In this document: one piece after another, positions 1 through 9,476 of the stretch
Layout: every line of letters begins with the position of its first letter
Numbering within the stretch: position 1 is the first letter of the stretch
Source: a virus
Virus record (IMG/VR): IMGVR_UViG_3300029915_001170
Span: 35,641-99,640 of that record
Reading direction: 5' to 3' (one strand)
DNA: 64,000 nucleotides
The notes under the pieces: model-generated
Databases searched by the model: none
The model's input: only the letters and a program-made list of their open reading frames with translations
Told to the model about the DNA's origin: nothing
Translations under genes and position numbers: made by a program

Positions 1-384
1 ACTCCAGTAAAGTGGCAGTCCAGGAATATTGAGAAGCACTTCGATTGAGTCAAAGCTTCTGAACTTTAGATCATACCCTGCGTTAGTTTCGTTGTTTGTC
101 GCACTCGGCACCACAAAAGGATCGTTATAAATAAAGAACGAATTCACCTTTGTGACATCCAAAGGTGCATCAGCAGTGGCTAGAAAGTAACTGGGCGCAT
201 AGCTATTCTGATAAGCAACGAAGTTTGTCAGCGGCCCTGTGACTTCTAGCAGTGGGTGCTTGTAATCCGTTGTAAGCTCTAGCATAGCTTTTCGGATAGC
301 CTCATTAACTGTTCCCGTAGCCACAGGCCTATTCATCAACAAACCTTGAATACCCACATAACAATCACCGGCTTGAAAACTCAT
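1..384 (-). CDS. Partial virion-module protein, C-terminus beyond the left edge
   Basis: An open frame reads from ATG at 384 off the left end of the window with no stop; 128 codons are visible. AAGGAG lies just upstream of the ATG, which supports this start. I recognise no domain. It is the last visible member of a close-packed minus-strand series that begins with terminase and capsid genes, so a head-tail or tail role is inferred from position only. Confidence 0.75.
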   Translation of the reverse strand, partial: MSFQAGDCYVGIQGLLMNRPVATGTVNEAIRKAMLELTTDYKHPLLEVTGPLTNFVAYQNSYAPSYFLATADAPLDVTKVNSFFIYNDPFVVPSATNNETNAGYDLKFRSFDSIEVLLNIPGLPLYWS

Positions 385-395
385 TTTGAGACTCC

Positions 396-785
396 TTAGA
401 ACACATACACAGTAGCATTTACTGTTGCATCACTCGGTGCGAGATAGATATAGGTTGCTGTTGCTGTAGTTGGTTGCCATACTTGAAGTTGCTTATCCGA
501 GTTTACAAGATGTACTCCGATTGGCTGCCGCTGAAGACCGTGATTGACTGCAATCGCTGTACCGGTAGTTGTCCATTTATTAGCTTGCGTAGAAGACGCT
601 GCTCCAATCCGTATCAATACACCTGAGCTATTTCCCTGTCCAAACTCGCTCCAGTTTCCAGTAGCATCTTTTCCAGTTGGAATACCCATATCCACATTAC
701 CATTGAGTGTTTGATGCACACTCTGCGCCCATCGAAGAGTATCTCCAGAAACACCAGCTGATACAGGATTCTGTGTCTTTGCCAT
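396..785 (-). CDS. Small beta-rich virion-module protein, unknown
   Basis: 129 residues, ending in a beta-strand-like tail (YIYLAPSDATVNATVYVF). The composition (many Thr, Ala, Gln, Gly, no Cys, no membrane segment) resembles phage structural proteins with a C-terminal Ig-like or beta-sandwich fold. Its start overlaps the stop of the 713-residue protein by one base, which indicates translational coupling. A tail-tip or neck accessory role is inferred from neighbours; I do not recognise the family. Confidence 0.75.
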   Translation of the reverse strand: MAKTQNPVSAGVSGDTLRWAQSVHQTLNGNVDMGIPTGKDATGNWSEFGQGNSSGVLIRIGAASSTQANKWTTTGTAIAVNHGLQRQPIGVHLVNSDKQLQVWQPTTATATYIYLAPSDATVNATVYVF

Positions 786-2926
786 TATACCGGCCTCTGT
801 GAAGGATCAAAGGATGCGTACATTTGGATCTTCGAAAAGCGAATCTGCGCAGTATCAGAATTTCCAAAAGGTTGTATCTGAATCTGCAACTGAGGAGAAT
901 GCACTGTGAAAGCTCCCGCCGTGGTCGTTGTTTGTGGATATATCTGCACCTCGATTGGATTACCAGAAAGGGTATTATAGGTTGCTGGCTGCAAAATAAG
1001 CGTAGAAAATATAATACCGTTGATGTAAAACGTCACTGTAGTATCTGCTGTGACATTTGCCCATAGCGCAATGTACAAAGCATCAACTGTGATATCTCTG
1101 CCAAAAAGAAGCTCCTCTTGAGGAAATGTAACAAATGGTGCAATTGATCTTGAGTTAACATTGGCCAATCCTTCAGTTAAACTAATAGCAACTAAAGAAG
1201 TCGGACGACCTTCCTGAAATACCAGTACCGGCGAGTAGGCTGTGAGATTGGCTACTCCTTGATCAAAAGCAAGAATATCGCAAAAGATTTCGTTTCCAGT
1301 GGGAGTACCAGTGTATGAGAACACTTGCCAAGTGTTGTTGGAAGTATTATATAAAAACGTACTTCCACCAATCATAAATAAAATAACTGGCCAGGTATCT
1401 CCACCGATTGTAACTGCACATGCAACGCTTCCAGTAAGGGCAGCTTGAGATTGAAGAAGACTGAAAAACAACGCCTTGATTTTATTACCAATCGGACTTA
1501 TCGTACTAGAAAGCTGAAAAATATTCGTGTTTCCAACATATGCACCAGTTTGATCATATGCACACACAAGTTGCGAATCCTGCGCACCTTCTCCAGAGTC
1601 ACCAAGTCCAATATGCGAAAACTGAAATGGATCAGCACCGCTTCCTAGAGCAGTTGCATAAGACAATCCCTCAGAGCGAATGATGAAAGCGGTATTGTTT
1701 GAAACTACCAGACCAGTTAAAGAATCTCCAATATCTGCAAGTTGTGTAAAGCCAGCTCCAGTAATATTCCCAGAGCCGTCTTCAGGTGACCACTCATCTA
1801 AATCTTCTGCTGCACTCCATGAAAAAATCATACTCGTATCTTGTACAACGTTATTAAGCGCTGGAATATTTCCAAGACCAATCAAAGAACCTGCGAACTT
1901 TCGAAGTATTTGAACCCCGGCATAAAGTGACGAAACTTTGAACAAACCGGGACCAGCATACTTTAAGATCATCGGTCCAAGGCCGGCCATGTATAGAGTA
2001 CCGCCTACCGAGGCAGTAGAAATATTTGACGACTTAAATACAGGTTGAGTAGTATAAGCATCTGTTCCACCTTGGAGATTCGTAGGTCCGAAAGTCACAG
2101 GAGCGGCGGGAAAATAGTACGGTATTCCGCGACTAGTACTACCATTTGTTGAAGCATCTGCCACTTGATAATTGTTTCCTGCTGCTCCATTAGCAGAAGA
2201 ATCGGCATTGGCAGTTATTACAATACCAAGACCATCAGTTGATGCAGAAGCAAAGACAGCATCGAAACCAGGCGCGCCGTTGAAAACTGTGTTAAACTGT
2301 GTAACAAATGCTGCTACGACCTCCGCTACTGTTTGGGGCGCACCAACAGCTATCGAGACAGTAGCAATAAGCCCACCTGATAGATACACACCAAGTGCCA
2401 AGGTTCCATAATAGTATGCTTTATCTCCCAAGAGAGCTATTGGACCCAGTGGACTGAGTATTGGTAGCGTAATCGAAGCCACTGTCGGTGGAAATATAGG
2501 AGGTAAAAACCGTACTGAAAAAGTATCGTTTCCGATAAGTGCCGGTGCTCCATATGTATTATAATTCCACGAGGTCATATAGAAGGTATAGACTATCCCA
2601 TTAAGAGTAGATCCATCTGGGGCCTCAGCAAATCCAAGAGCATAATTTAACTGCCCAAGTGGAGAACTGTAAAACGTTCCTACTTTAAGTAACGTGACTC
2701 CCATTGTACCAGACCAAAGAGTAGGGAATACCACCGACTGCCAGTTAGCAACGCATAGCTTGTTATCTACAACTACAAAACCATCCGAGGCAGCAAAACA
2801 TTTACCATCGATATAAGCTGGCGGCGCAGACGTATCCACGCCGCCAAAAGGAGCTTCAAGACCGCCATAGGTAATTTCGACTCCTAAATTACCATTTGCG
2901 AGTTTTTCTGTTTTCGCGTGTCCCAT
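785..2926 (-). CDS. Large virion protein, possibly head-tail stopper or propeller type
   Basis: 713 residues, strongly beta-rich, without signal peptide or membrane segment. The central part (about 360-470) contains a WSAAEDLDEWSPEDGSGNIT segment followed by repeated LADIGDSLTGL and IIRSEGLSY blades. This is reminiscent of the beta-propeller of P22 gp10-like packaged-DNA stabilisation proteins and related short-tail hub proteins. That assignment is an inference from pattern, not a firm family call. It lies downstream of capsid genes in the late operon, the usual place for connector and tail proteins. Confidence 0.7.
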   Translation of the reverse strand: MGHAKTEKLANGNLGVEITYGGLEAPFGGVDTSAPPAYIDGKCFAASDGFVVVDNKLCVANWQSVVFPTLWSGTMGVTLLKVGTFYSSPLGQLNYALGFAEAPDGSTLNGIVYTFYMTSWNYNTYGAPALIGNDTFSVRFLPPIFPPTVASITLPILSPLGPIALLGDKAYYYGTLALGVYLSGGLIATVSIAVGAPQTVAEVVAAFVTQFNTVFNGAPGFDAVFASASTDGLGIVITANADSSANGAAGNNYQVADASTNGSTSRGIPYYFPAAPVTFGPTNLQGGTDAYTTQPVFKSSNISTASVGGTLYMAGLGPMILKYAGPGLFKVSSLYAGVQILRKFAGSLIGLGNIPALNNVVQDTSMIFSWSAAEDLDEWSPEDGSGNITGAGFTQLADIGDSLTGLVVSNNTAFIIRSEGLSYATALGSGADPFQFSHIGLGDSGEGAQDSQLVCAYDQTGAYVGNTNIFQLSSTISPIGNKIKALFFSLLQSQAALTGSVACAVTIGGDTWPVILFMIGGSTFLYNTSNNTWQVFSYTGTPTGNEIFCDILAFDQGVANLTAYSPVLVFQEGRPTSLVAISLTEGLANVNSRSIAPFVTFPQEELLFGRDITVDALYIALWANVTADTTVTFYINGIIFSTLILQPATYNTLSGNPIEVQIYPQTTTTAGAFTVHSPQLQIQIQPFGNSDTAQIRFSKIQMYASFDPSQRPV

Positions 2927-2949
2927 GGAAACTCCTAAGCTTTGCCCGC

Positions 2950-3225
2950 TTACTTTGTTCCGAGGTACAGATTAACTTCTCCAGTGAAGGTACCGCTAAA
3001 CGTAAGCGGCCCGCTCATCCAGCCAAGTTCTTGAAAGTTTACAGCACTTCCATCAGCCGGAAAAGTCCATTGAAATGCGCGACCAGCTACATCTGTGATG
3101 ATAAATGTCTGAGCCGCTACCGCACCGGTCCAAGTACCACCTTTAAACTTTACATTTGCTGTTCCAAAAGGAGTGGTGCCAGCACCAGTAATCTTCCAGA
3201 TACGGCCTGAGTAATCATTTGCCAT
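2950..3225 (-). CDS. Small virion-module protein, unknown
   Basis: 91 residues, rich in Gly, Thr and aromatic residues, predicted beta-sheet, no Cys. It sits between two structural proteins with short spacers and an AAGGAG-type ribosome site before its ATG. No family recognised; position suggests a decoration, fibre or neck component. Confidence 0.72.
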   Translation of the reverse strand: MANDYSGRIWKITGAGTTPFGTANVKFKGGTWTGAVAAQTFIITDVAGRAFQWTFPADGSAVNFQELGWMSGPLTFSGTFTGEVNLYLGTK

Positions 3226-3238
3226 CTGCTACTCCTTT

Positions 3239-3931
3239 CTAGTTCCAGTTAAAGTGGCACTTGATTACCACACCATAAAATGAAACTGTACCACCAGCTC
3301 CCGCAGTAAGGTTAACGTTTAAGACAAGCTCTGAATCCGCGGAAATGATCATAGCAGGAGAGGCGATCGGCACATTGATAACTTTCACCTGACCTGCCGT
3401 GTTTGTGGTAGTTGTAAGTCCATTTGCACCAAGAGCAATCAAATTCGATACTACTGGCGCAGCGGCATTGGAGAAGACTGTCTTAGTTAGCCCAATCGTT
3501 GCTACTGTGGCAGCCGCAGCATAGACTCCATAAATTACATCGATACTATCAATCTGTGTTCCCTTGGGTACTGGCCCACTCTGCGGTCCGATGAGGGTCG
3601 CCATAGCAGAAGCCAACGTAGGTGGAAATCCTGTAATACCTTCTGGACCGCTTGTACCTGCTACTGTCGAAGGCCCAGGAACCGAAGCAGCAGTTCCATA
3701 CTGCTCCTGATCATATGCAGTTGTAGCATAAACTCCTGTGCGAATAAAAGCTTCCAGATTCGCAAAGAAAGTTCCAGCTTGAGTAGCTGCAAGGTTAAGT
3801 GAGAAGAGTCCCGCTCCTGCCGATCCTCTAGCAGCCAGGCTGGCAGTATCAAAGAACTCCGATGCACCGATAAAAAACTGACCGTCAGGAACCGAAACAT
3901 CCTGAGTCCAGCGTCCGTCTGTCTGACTCAT
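3239..3931 (-). CDS. Virion structural protein, unknown
   Basis: 230 residues, Ala/Thr/Gly-rich and beta-prone, ending SFYGVVIKCHFNWN. It has the look of phage head-decoration or tail-tube-associated proteins but no motif decides. GAAGGAG lies just before the ATG. A short perfect inverted repeat (3945-3958) precedes its ribosome site. Confidence 0.72.
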   Translation of the reverse strand: MSQTDGRWTQDVSVPDGQFFIGASEFFDTASLAARGSAGAGLFSLNLAATQAGTFFANLEAFIRTGVYATTAYDQEQYGTAASVPGPSTVAGTSGPEGITGFPPTLASAMATLIGPQSGPVPKGTQIDSIDVIYGVYAAAATVATIGLTKTVFSNAAAPVVSNLIALGANGLTTTTNTAGQVKVINVPIASPAMIISADSELVLNVNLTAGAGGTVSFYGVVIKCHFNWN

Positions 3932-3944
3932 TTGAAACTCCTTC

Positions 3945-3958
3945 AGCGCCTTGGCGCT
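3945..3958. repeat. Short GC-rich hairpin between structural genes
   Basis: AGCGCC and its complement GGCGCT are separated by two bases, between the stop of the zinc-ribbon gene and the ribosome site of the next gene. There is no T-run on the minus strand. An mRNA-stability or attenuation role is more likely than full termination. Confidence 0.45.
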
Positions 3959-3959
3959 T

Positions 3960-4247
3960 TTAGACTAGAAAATCTTCCACTTCTTCTGCAAAATCTGGTT
4001 GTCGTACCTTCTCTACCGGAACAAGCTCTTCTTTACCGTCTGTGAGAACCTGTGCAATTCGCACATCTCGCTCACCTAGAAGTCCTGGTCCACGACGAGA
4101 GTTTGAATCTTGACAATGAATGCAAAGCAGCAATCCCCGTTCCCATTTCATCTGTGCAATTTTTGTTTTCCTGTCACATCTTGCACAGTAGCGCCAAGGG
4201 CCTCGCCAGAGAGTGTGTTTCAAACCGGATTCAGCAAAGAAACTCAT
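3960..4247 (-). CDS. Zinc-ribbon protein in the capsid operon
   Basis: 95 residues. Two Cys pairs (WRYCARC near residue 20 and LLLCIHC near 40) form a likely zinc ribbon, followed by an acidic C-terminus (EEVEDFLV). It sits directly downstream of the major capsid gene. Small zinc-ribbon proteins in head operons occur in several phages with unknown function. There is no membrane segment; the zinc site is visible, the role is not. Confidence 0.72.
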   Translation of the reverse strand: MSFFAESGLKHTLWRGPWRYCARCDRKTKIAQMKWERGLLLCIHCQDSNSRRGPGLLGERDVRIAQVLTDGKEELVPVEKVRQPDFAEEVEDFLV

Positions 4248-4335
4248 TTTAAACTCCTTTTAGTAGACGGAGAGCGGGGAGCAGGATCCGCTCTCCCCAT
4301 CTACCTTGCAACGATGGATTGTTGCAAACTTGAGG

Positions 4336-5295
4336 CTACGGTCCCTGAGTACCCCACACTCCCTGCCAACGAGGGCACCATGCAGCAACACGCATACGAG
4401 TTTTCTGCTTGATCGCATCCGTATCGAAGTCGTCGTCAAAGTCCGTGGAGGGTGCTTCGCGGTTGATAACCTCCAAAGCATGGTCCTGCTTCTCTGCAAC
4501 CAAGAACCAAGCGCTAGGATTATTGAGCCAAGGAACTTCGATGTTCTTGTAATCCTCGGGCAGCAGAGAGTTGATGGTGTTGTCTGCTGTGTAAGGTTTA
4601 CCCGAAGAACCAAGAATCTCACGAACAAGGAACCGAAGCTCAGGAGGCGTGATCAGATTGACCCAGCGAAGTCGAATCGGAAAGCCCATGTTATCAATCA
4701 TCCGAGAAGCATGATTGGTAGCAAGCTGTAATCCAGCAACGCTGAAGTCCACGTCCACCGGGGGCCGATTAGGATATGTGCCAGGCGCACTAATAACACC
4801 CGCCGCTCCAGGAGCAATCTGGGTAGCATAAGCACCACCGAGAAGAGCATGCTGATTGTAGAACAGCGGATTGCCGTCGAATGTGGTGACGGCACTGGTA
4901 AAGCCCTGGTTGAATACATTCCACGCAATCATCTCTTTGGTAAAGGCAGCAGAACGAGCAAGCATAGTCGGTCCCTTTTTACCTACCAACCCATACTTAT
5001 CATCGTCATACAATTCCTTCGAGGTACGAATACCCAAAGAGTATGTCAGAGGTTCAACACGCTTAGAAGCACCCTGCTTCATTTCTGTGTAAGCAGTTGA
5101 GGCGTTTTCGGGCTTTTCCTGTAGAATAGAAACGCCCGCCATTTCCAGCTCTTGTTCGTACTCAGAATCCGAATCAACTTCGTGAAACACCTTCGGATAA
5201 TCTGAAGCTTTGAGCTGGCTATCGAGGCTATCGAAGTAGATTTTACGAAGCCCCGGCTGCATAAGTTGTGGAAATTTCGCTCGTACTTGAGGCAT
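4336..5295 (-). CDS. Major capsid protein (Mu gpT-like family)
   Basis: 319 residues. The N-terminus (MPQVRAKFPQLMQPGLRKIY) and the order of elements match Mu gpT-like major head proteins: early acidic region, EMKQGASKRVEPLTYSLGI, a DGNPLFYNQHALLGG loop, then a LITPPELRFLVREILGS strand. These are expected to adopt the HK97 fold and form the icosahedral shell. Scaffold and portal genes lie just upstream in the operon, as expected. Length is normal for the family. No N-terminal propeptide is evident. Confidence 0.82.
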   Translation of the reverse strand: MPQVRAKFPQLMQPGLRKIYFDSLDSQLKASDYPKVFHEVDSDSEYEQELEMAGVSILQEKPENASTAYTEMKQGASKRVEPLTYSLGIRTSKELYDDDKYGLVGKKGPTMLARSAAFTKEMIAWNVFNQGFTSAVTTFDGNPLFYNQHALLGGAYATQIAPGAAGVISAPGTYPNRPPVDVDFSVAGLQLATNHASRMIDNMGFPIRLRWVNLITPPELRFLVREILGSSGKPYTADNTINSLLPEDYKNIEVPWLNNPSAWFLVAEKQDHALEVINREAPSTDFDDDFDTDAIKQKTRMRVAAWCPRWQGVWGTQGP

Positions 5296-5311
5296 AGAAA
5301 ATCTCCTTCGA

Positions 5312-5932
5312 TTAAGCTACCTGAATGGCAGCGGTGAGAAAAACAAAGTTAACTGGTGCGTTGACATAGGAACCAAGAGGAAGAGCAATAATCTGTACAA
5401 CTGCGGAGCCACCGGTCTTGGACTTGTCCACGTACCAGTAACCGTTAGCATCCTTGGTAAGACCGTAGGTAAGACCAATAGATGCCTGCACAGGAGTGTA
5501 ATCAGCAGAAACACTACCAGTCGCATTATCAAACAGCGCCTGGAAAATGTTATCCTGGTTCGGTTCCATATACAACGTGCGTCCATCAGAAACCGGTGTG
5601 CCAATAGCAATGTTTACACCGAGAGGCTGATTGACTACAGAACCGTAGGTTTGGATAGCAATAGTGCCAGTAACTCCACCAAACGGCGGCACCGGAGCAC
5701 CAGTTCCAACAGCTGCTAGGTTAAGGCCGAAAGATTCTGCTACTCCTAGAATCCCAGCCGATACAGTTGTGCCATCCCACTGTTGAACATAGCCGGAGCC
5801 GTTCAGTTGCACTGGGACGCCAGTAAGAAAAGTTTGCCCGGCCGCTTCAGGTTGAGAGCTAGTATAAGGTGTAGTGTTCGCCTTATTCTGTACCTGGAGA
5901 ATCGGCAGATGCGTGGTAAGATTTGCTGGCAT
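5312..5932 (-). CDS. Probable head decoration protein
   Basis: 206 residues, beta-rich, with AGILGVAESFGLN and VNIAIGTPVSDGRTLY segments. It lies between the scaffold region and the capsid gene, where Mu-like phages often encode a decoration (cement) protein. No Cys, no membrane segment. The role is inferred from position and composition. Confidence 0.68.
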   Translation of the reverse strand: MPANLTTHLPILQVQNKANTTPYTSSQPEAAGQTFLTGVPVQLNGSGYVQQWDGTTVSAGILGVAESFGLNLAAVGTGAPVPPFGGVTGTIAIQTYGSVVNQPLGVNIAIGTPVSDGRTLYMEPNQDNIFQALFDNATGSVSADYTPVQASIGLTYGLTKDANGYWYVDKSKTGGSAVVQIIALPLGSYVNAPVNFVFLTAAIQVA

Positions 5933-5985
5933 GTGCTTTACCTCATCTGAAAATGTTTAGGCGGCTCCTGCTACCGCGGTTGATG

Positions 5986-6585
5986 TTAAGCTTCCGGCTC
6001 GTAGAAGGTAGAGAATCTATCTAGCATCGGAGCCTCTCCAAGTTCAAAAGTGCCGACGATTTTAGAAGTCGGAGGTCTGTGGTTGTTACCGAGTTGACGT
6101 TTTGAAAGTTCAAGTCCCCTACGACGCTTGCCATAGAGAATTCGTTTATGAACACGCATACAGACCACATCCTGATAAGTGTAGCGTTCTTCAGAATCGA
6201 AGAGCAACGGCACCTTAAACGTAGGCTCTACATGCTCAGGCTTGAGAAACTCATAACCCTCTGCAAGAAGCTGACCAAGCCTACGCTGATCTGTAGAAGC
6301 CCAAACAATCTCATATTCGGTATCTTTGAGTTTCATGTTCATATAATCTGGAATCTCATGATCGATCACAGGAATATTGATGCGTGTATCGTACGCATCC
6401 TGCTCCTTGAGATTCTTCCAGTCCGGCTCCTTCGGAGCAGCAGCTTCTGCACGTTCTTTTTTGATGTTTGAAAGAACCTTCTTGATCTGCTCCTCAAGCT
6501 CTGTATTGTTAAGCTTTGGATCTGCAATAGCTTGTGCAACCTGTGCAGCCTGAGCGGTTTCTGTTTTATGCTCTATCGTAGGCAT
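5986..6585 (-). CDS. Virion-module protein of unknown function
   Basis: 199 residues. A charged, probably helical N-terminus (about 1-60) is followed by a mixed domain with WASTDQRRLGQLLAEGYEFL and a basic KRRRGLELSKRQL segment. Its stop-proximal neighbour is the decoration protein; its start abuts the scaffold gene (shared base at 6585). Likely a head-assembly accessory; family not recognised. Confidence 0.7.
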   Translation of the reverse strand: MPTIEHKTETAQAAQVAQAIADPKLNNTELEEQIKKVLSNIKKERAEAAAPKEPDWKNLKEQDAYDTRINIPVIDHEIPDYMNMKLKDTEYEIVWASTDQRRLGQLLAEGYEFLKPEHVEPTFKVPLLFDSEERYTYQDVVCMRVHKRILYGKRRRGLELSKRQLGNNHRPPTSKIVGTFELGEAPMLDRFSTFYEPEA

Positions 6586-7304
6586 TAGTATCCCACCCCT
6601 TCTTTATCAAGCATCTCTGCATAATCCTCAGCAGTAAAACCAAGAAGCTTGGCCGCTTTACGAACTTCGTCTGTGGGGGTTTTGCGTTCGTGAGTACCAG
6701 AGCCAGTGTCTCCAGCAGAGCCGCCGCTTGTACCACGAGAACCGTTGTCAGAAGAGGCGAAGCGACTCTTGATCTTGCCTTCGAGAAGTTCATCGGTATG
6801 GTTACCCAGAACTGTCTTATAGCAATTTTCAACCACAGAGGCATCATTCTTGGCTTGAATGCTCTGTGCGGCAATAAGAGCATCTACCTCGCGCTTGATG
6901 TCACCGTGGTAGTATTTGAATTTCTGCTCATCCTCAAAGACCTCACGCTTAACGCGATCAGCGCGAAGAAGTAGAACCTCGTTTGTCACAGGTTGATTTG
7001 CCAAAGCAAGAGCTTGCTTGGTCTTGCCTTCGAGCATCAGAGCTTCGATCTGCTCTTCCAATGTACCTTCTGCTTCTTGACGAGAAGAAACAGCGGCTCG
7101 TGCAGCAGCGGCGTCGTCCTTTTTCTTTTGCTCTGCTGAAGCGGTCACTTGAATGTTTTTAAGCTCTTCAAGCATTTCCCGAATCTTTGGAAGCTCTGCG
7201 GAGGCCGCAGCACCATCGTCGATCTTTTTCTGAAGATCGTCAGGAAGCGTAAACCCCTCCTGTCCATCTTCAGCTACCTTTTTCTGCCAGTTAAGAAATG
7301 TCAT
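6585..7304 (-). CDS. Probable capsid scaffolding protein
   Basis: 239 residues, highly charged and helical (about 20-150 reads as coiled coil, rich in Glu, Lys, Ala, Gln). A flexible Gly/Ser linker near 190-205 is followed by a short C-terminal helix (VRKAAKLLGFTAEDYAEML). This architecture and the place between portal and capsid genes are typical of phage scaffolds, which guide procapsid assembly and leave the head. No protease motif is visible. Confidence 0.75.
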   Translation of the reverse strand: MTFLNWQKKVAEDGQEGFTLPDDLQKKIDDGAAASAELPKIREMLEELKNIQVTASAEQKKKDDAAAARAAVSSRQEAEGTLEEQIEALMLEGKTKQALALANQPVTNEVLLLRADRVKREVFEDEQKFKYYHGDIKREVDALIAAQSIQAKNDASVVENCYKTVLGNHTDELLEGKIKSRFASSDNGSRGTSGGSAGDTGSGTHERKTPTDEVRKAAKLLGFTAEDYAEMLDKEGVGY

Positions 7305-7618
7305 TAGAGATTACTCCCTTCCTGTGAAGATTTGAAAGTGGTTACTTTCCTACTCTGAGCTTCGATGTTCTCTTCAATTTCTTCAACGACTTCTGGAAGT
7401 TGAAGAAGCATATTTGCAAGGTTAAGCTGTGTTTTTAGAATCGCTATGTGAGTCTTGACCTCTTCTGCTGACTTCTGTAGATTGAGTATCCTCACACCAT
7501 CAATAGCCTCTTGCTTGAGGCTATTGAGCAGTCCCAGCACCGGCTGGAACTCCTCCCTGCCCCACAATTCCTTGAGGAACTGTCGATACGGGATTAGGTC
7601 TCCCACTTTGTTGATTTC
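7304..7618 (-). CDS. Helical head-module protein overlapping the portal gene
   Basis: 104 residues from the internal ATG at 7618 (EINKVGDLIPYRQFLKELWG), preceded by GGAGCAGGA. A longer in-frame start at 7726 would overlap the portal gene by about 200 bases and lacks a clear ribosome site. The chosen start still overlaps the portal C-terminus by 98 bases in another frame. The sequence is helical with a Leu/Glu-rich centre. Possibly a portal- or scaffold-associated factor; family unknown. Confidence 0.62.
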   Translation of the reverse strand, partial: EINKVGDLIPYRQFLKELWGREEFQPVLGLLNSLKQEAIDGVRILNLQKSAEEVKTHIAILKTQLNLANMLLQLPEVVEEIEENIEAQSRKVTTFKSSQEGSNL

Positions 7619-9476
7619 CATTTCCTGCTCCTGCTCCCGCAGCTTGCGCTGCTTGTTGCATTGCGGCTTCGATAATGTTTGAGACATTCGGTAGAAGCGT
7701 CTCAGTATTATCTTTGTTAAAATCACGCAACAGAGTCTGACCCATCACTCGTGTCGCAAGAAGCATTTCAAGATAGTACTGCTTGAGATCTTGTGGAATT
7801 TGTGGCTGAGCGATTGCTTGAATAACCTGGGCCTGGGAGTTGTATAGCCGCTCCATGCGATCGCTCAACAGAATATCATTCTGGCGTTCAAGCTCCTTGT
7901 TCATAGAAGCTGAGGCTGGCCGAAGTCTCAGGCCAAGCACGCCAGCTTTATACTGATCGAGAGCTTTTTTGAGCCTCTCTGCCTGTGTACCATACTTTTC
8001 AAGTCTCGAGCCGATACCATAGTTTGAGTACATTGTCAGAAACTTTAATCCAAGTTTTACATGTGCTGAGCGCATATCACCAGTGCGCAAGTTGTTTCGG
8101 TTATTCTGCTGCATCATAACCATGGAAGTGCCGGCAGCACTGTAGATGCCACGCTTTTGATTTACAATTCCACCGCCAGTTCCACCAGTCGCCGGATCTA
8201 CTCCAGTACGTTCCTTTGCAATAGCCATGTGAAACTGATCTGGCCCATCGCTATATCCAAGGTCCGCTGCTGATTTAATATGCTCAAGCTCTCCTTCTTT
8301 CGCTGGAAGTACAACACCAGGAAAAATATCAAGCATCGAGGTAAGCTTGGATTCCGGATCTGCTCTCCAGACACCAAGCATAGCCATGTTACGATTATTT
8401 GTGCGCCAGTTGTTATTGTTAGAAAGCTCCGTCTGGATCATATGAATCATCTCAGCAAAGCCGGTGCCGAGATAGGATTCATCGTCATATGCAAGTTTCA
8501 TGTCCTGGTATGGAAGCATGTTCTTTGGATAGTTGTTAAAGGCTATCCAAAGAATCTTCCGGCTCTTCTTGTGATACTTTGCTTGGAAAGAGTAGGTCTT
8601 TCTTTGAACATCAAACTTAAAGAACAACGTGTAAATGTACCATCGCGCCGCTCCGGCATCTACGCCAGTGGATTCAATCCCAAACTGCTCGTTAACTTCA
8701 CGCTCCATTTCAGTTTCTTGAACTGCATCTGGAGATGCGAGAAGCTTGTCAATGTCTGACTGCTTGTAATATGGACTTTTAGACTTCAAATCCTGTAAAG
8801 CCCACATATCCAGAGAGTCGATATGGCCCATCAACTTCATGTTCTCAAGCTTTGGAACAGATGGATCAAAGATAAACCTGTTGAGCGGCAGCAGCTCTGG
8901 ATGAGGACCATCTCGCTTTACAAAAACCCTGGACTCAGATCTAACCGGATTACCATCCTCTAAACCACCATCAAGATATACTCGTTCGACCTCACTCTCG
9001 TATTCATATGGTGTATAGATAATCCCTGTGCCATATTTGATAGCGCTGTGAAAAGCACTTTGCTCAACGCGGTATAAGTCCAGCTCATCTGGATCATATG
9101 CCATGTCCATAAGGAAGCTTTGCACAATTTGCTTTAACTCTTCTCCATCTTTCGAGGGAAGATCACCACTCATCGTGGCTGCCCAGAGTGGATCGTACAT
9201 ATAAATGCCACCCATAATACGGGCTAGCAACTCGTCACAAGCAGTGCCGATTATGGGAATGACTAGATTTGCTGCGCCAGGCCACGGCCAATCAGCAGAT
9301 TGATTCTTTGGCCGAGCTTTATACAAGCGCACATACTCTGGCAGTTTCTCCGTGCGAAATGTCTGGAGCCGCCGGTCAAGATGCTCAACTTTTTCCTTGA
9401 TGAACTCGCACAGCTTTTTGTAGTTGTCCGGTCCAAACTCTTTCTCGGTAACTTCTGTAGGTGGCTGATATGGCAT
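7521..9476 (-). CDS. Portal protein
   Basis: 651 residues. The N-terminus contains the tryptophan-rich WPWPGAANLVIPIIG motif, like the P..WPGAS/N..VP motif of P22-type portals, followed by long helical and beta segments and a Gln/Gly/Ala-rich C-terminus (QAAGAGAGNGNQQ). Portals form the dodecameric ring through which terminase pumps DNA. It lies two small genes after large terminase and immediately before the scaffold, the canonical order. Length is within the usual range for short-tail-type portals. Confidence 0.85.
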   Translation of the reverse strand: MPYQPPTEVTEKEFGPDNYKKLCEFIKEKVEHLDRRLQTFRTEKLPEYVRLYKARPKNQSADWPWPGAANLVIPIIGTACDELLARIMGGIYMYDPLWAATMSGDLPSKDGEELKQIVQSFLMDMAYDPDELDLYRVEQSAFHSAIKYGTGIIYTPYEYESEVERVYLDGGLEDGNPVRSESRVFVKRDGPHPELLPLNRFIFDPSVPKLENMKLMGHIDSLDMWALQDLKSKSPYYKQSDIDKLLASPDAVQETEMEREVNEQFGIESTGVDAGAARWYIYTLFFKFDVQRKTYSFQAKYHKKSRKILWIAFNNYPKNMLPYQDMKLAYDDESYLGTGFAEMIHMIQTELSNNNNWRTNNRNMAMLGVWRADPESKLTSMLDIFPGVVLPAKEGELEHIKSAADLGYSDGPDQFHMAIAKERTGVDPATGGTGGGIVNQKRGIYSAAGTSMVMMQQNNRNNLRTGDMRSAHVKLGLKFLTMYSNYGIGSRLEKYGTQAERLKKALDQYKAGVLGLRLRPASASMNKELERQNDILLSDRMERLYNSQAQVIQAIAQPQIPQDLKQYYLEMLLATRVMGQTLLRDFNKDNTETLLPNVSNIIEAAMQQAAQAAGAGAGNGNQQSGRPNPVSTVPQGIVGQGGVPAGAGTAQ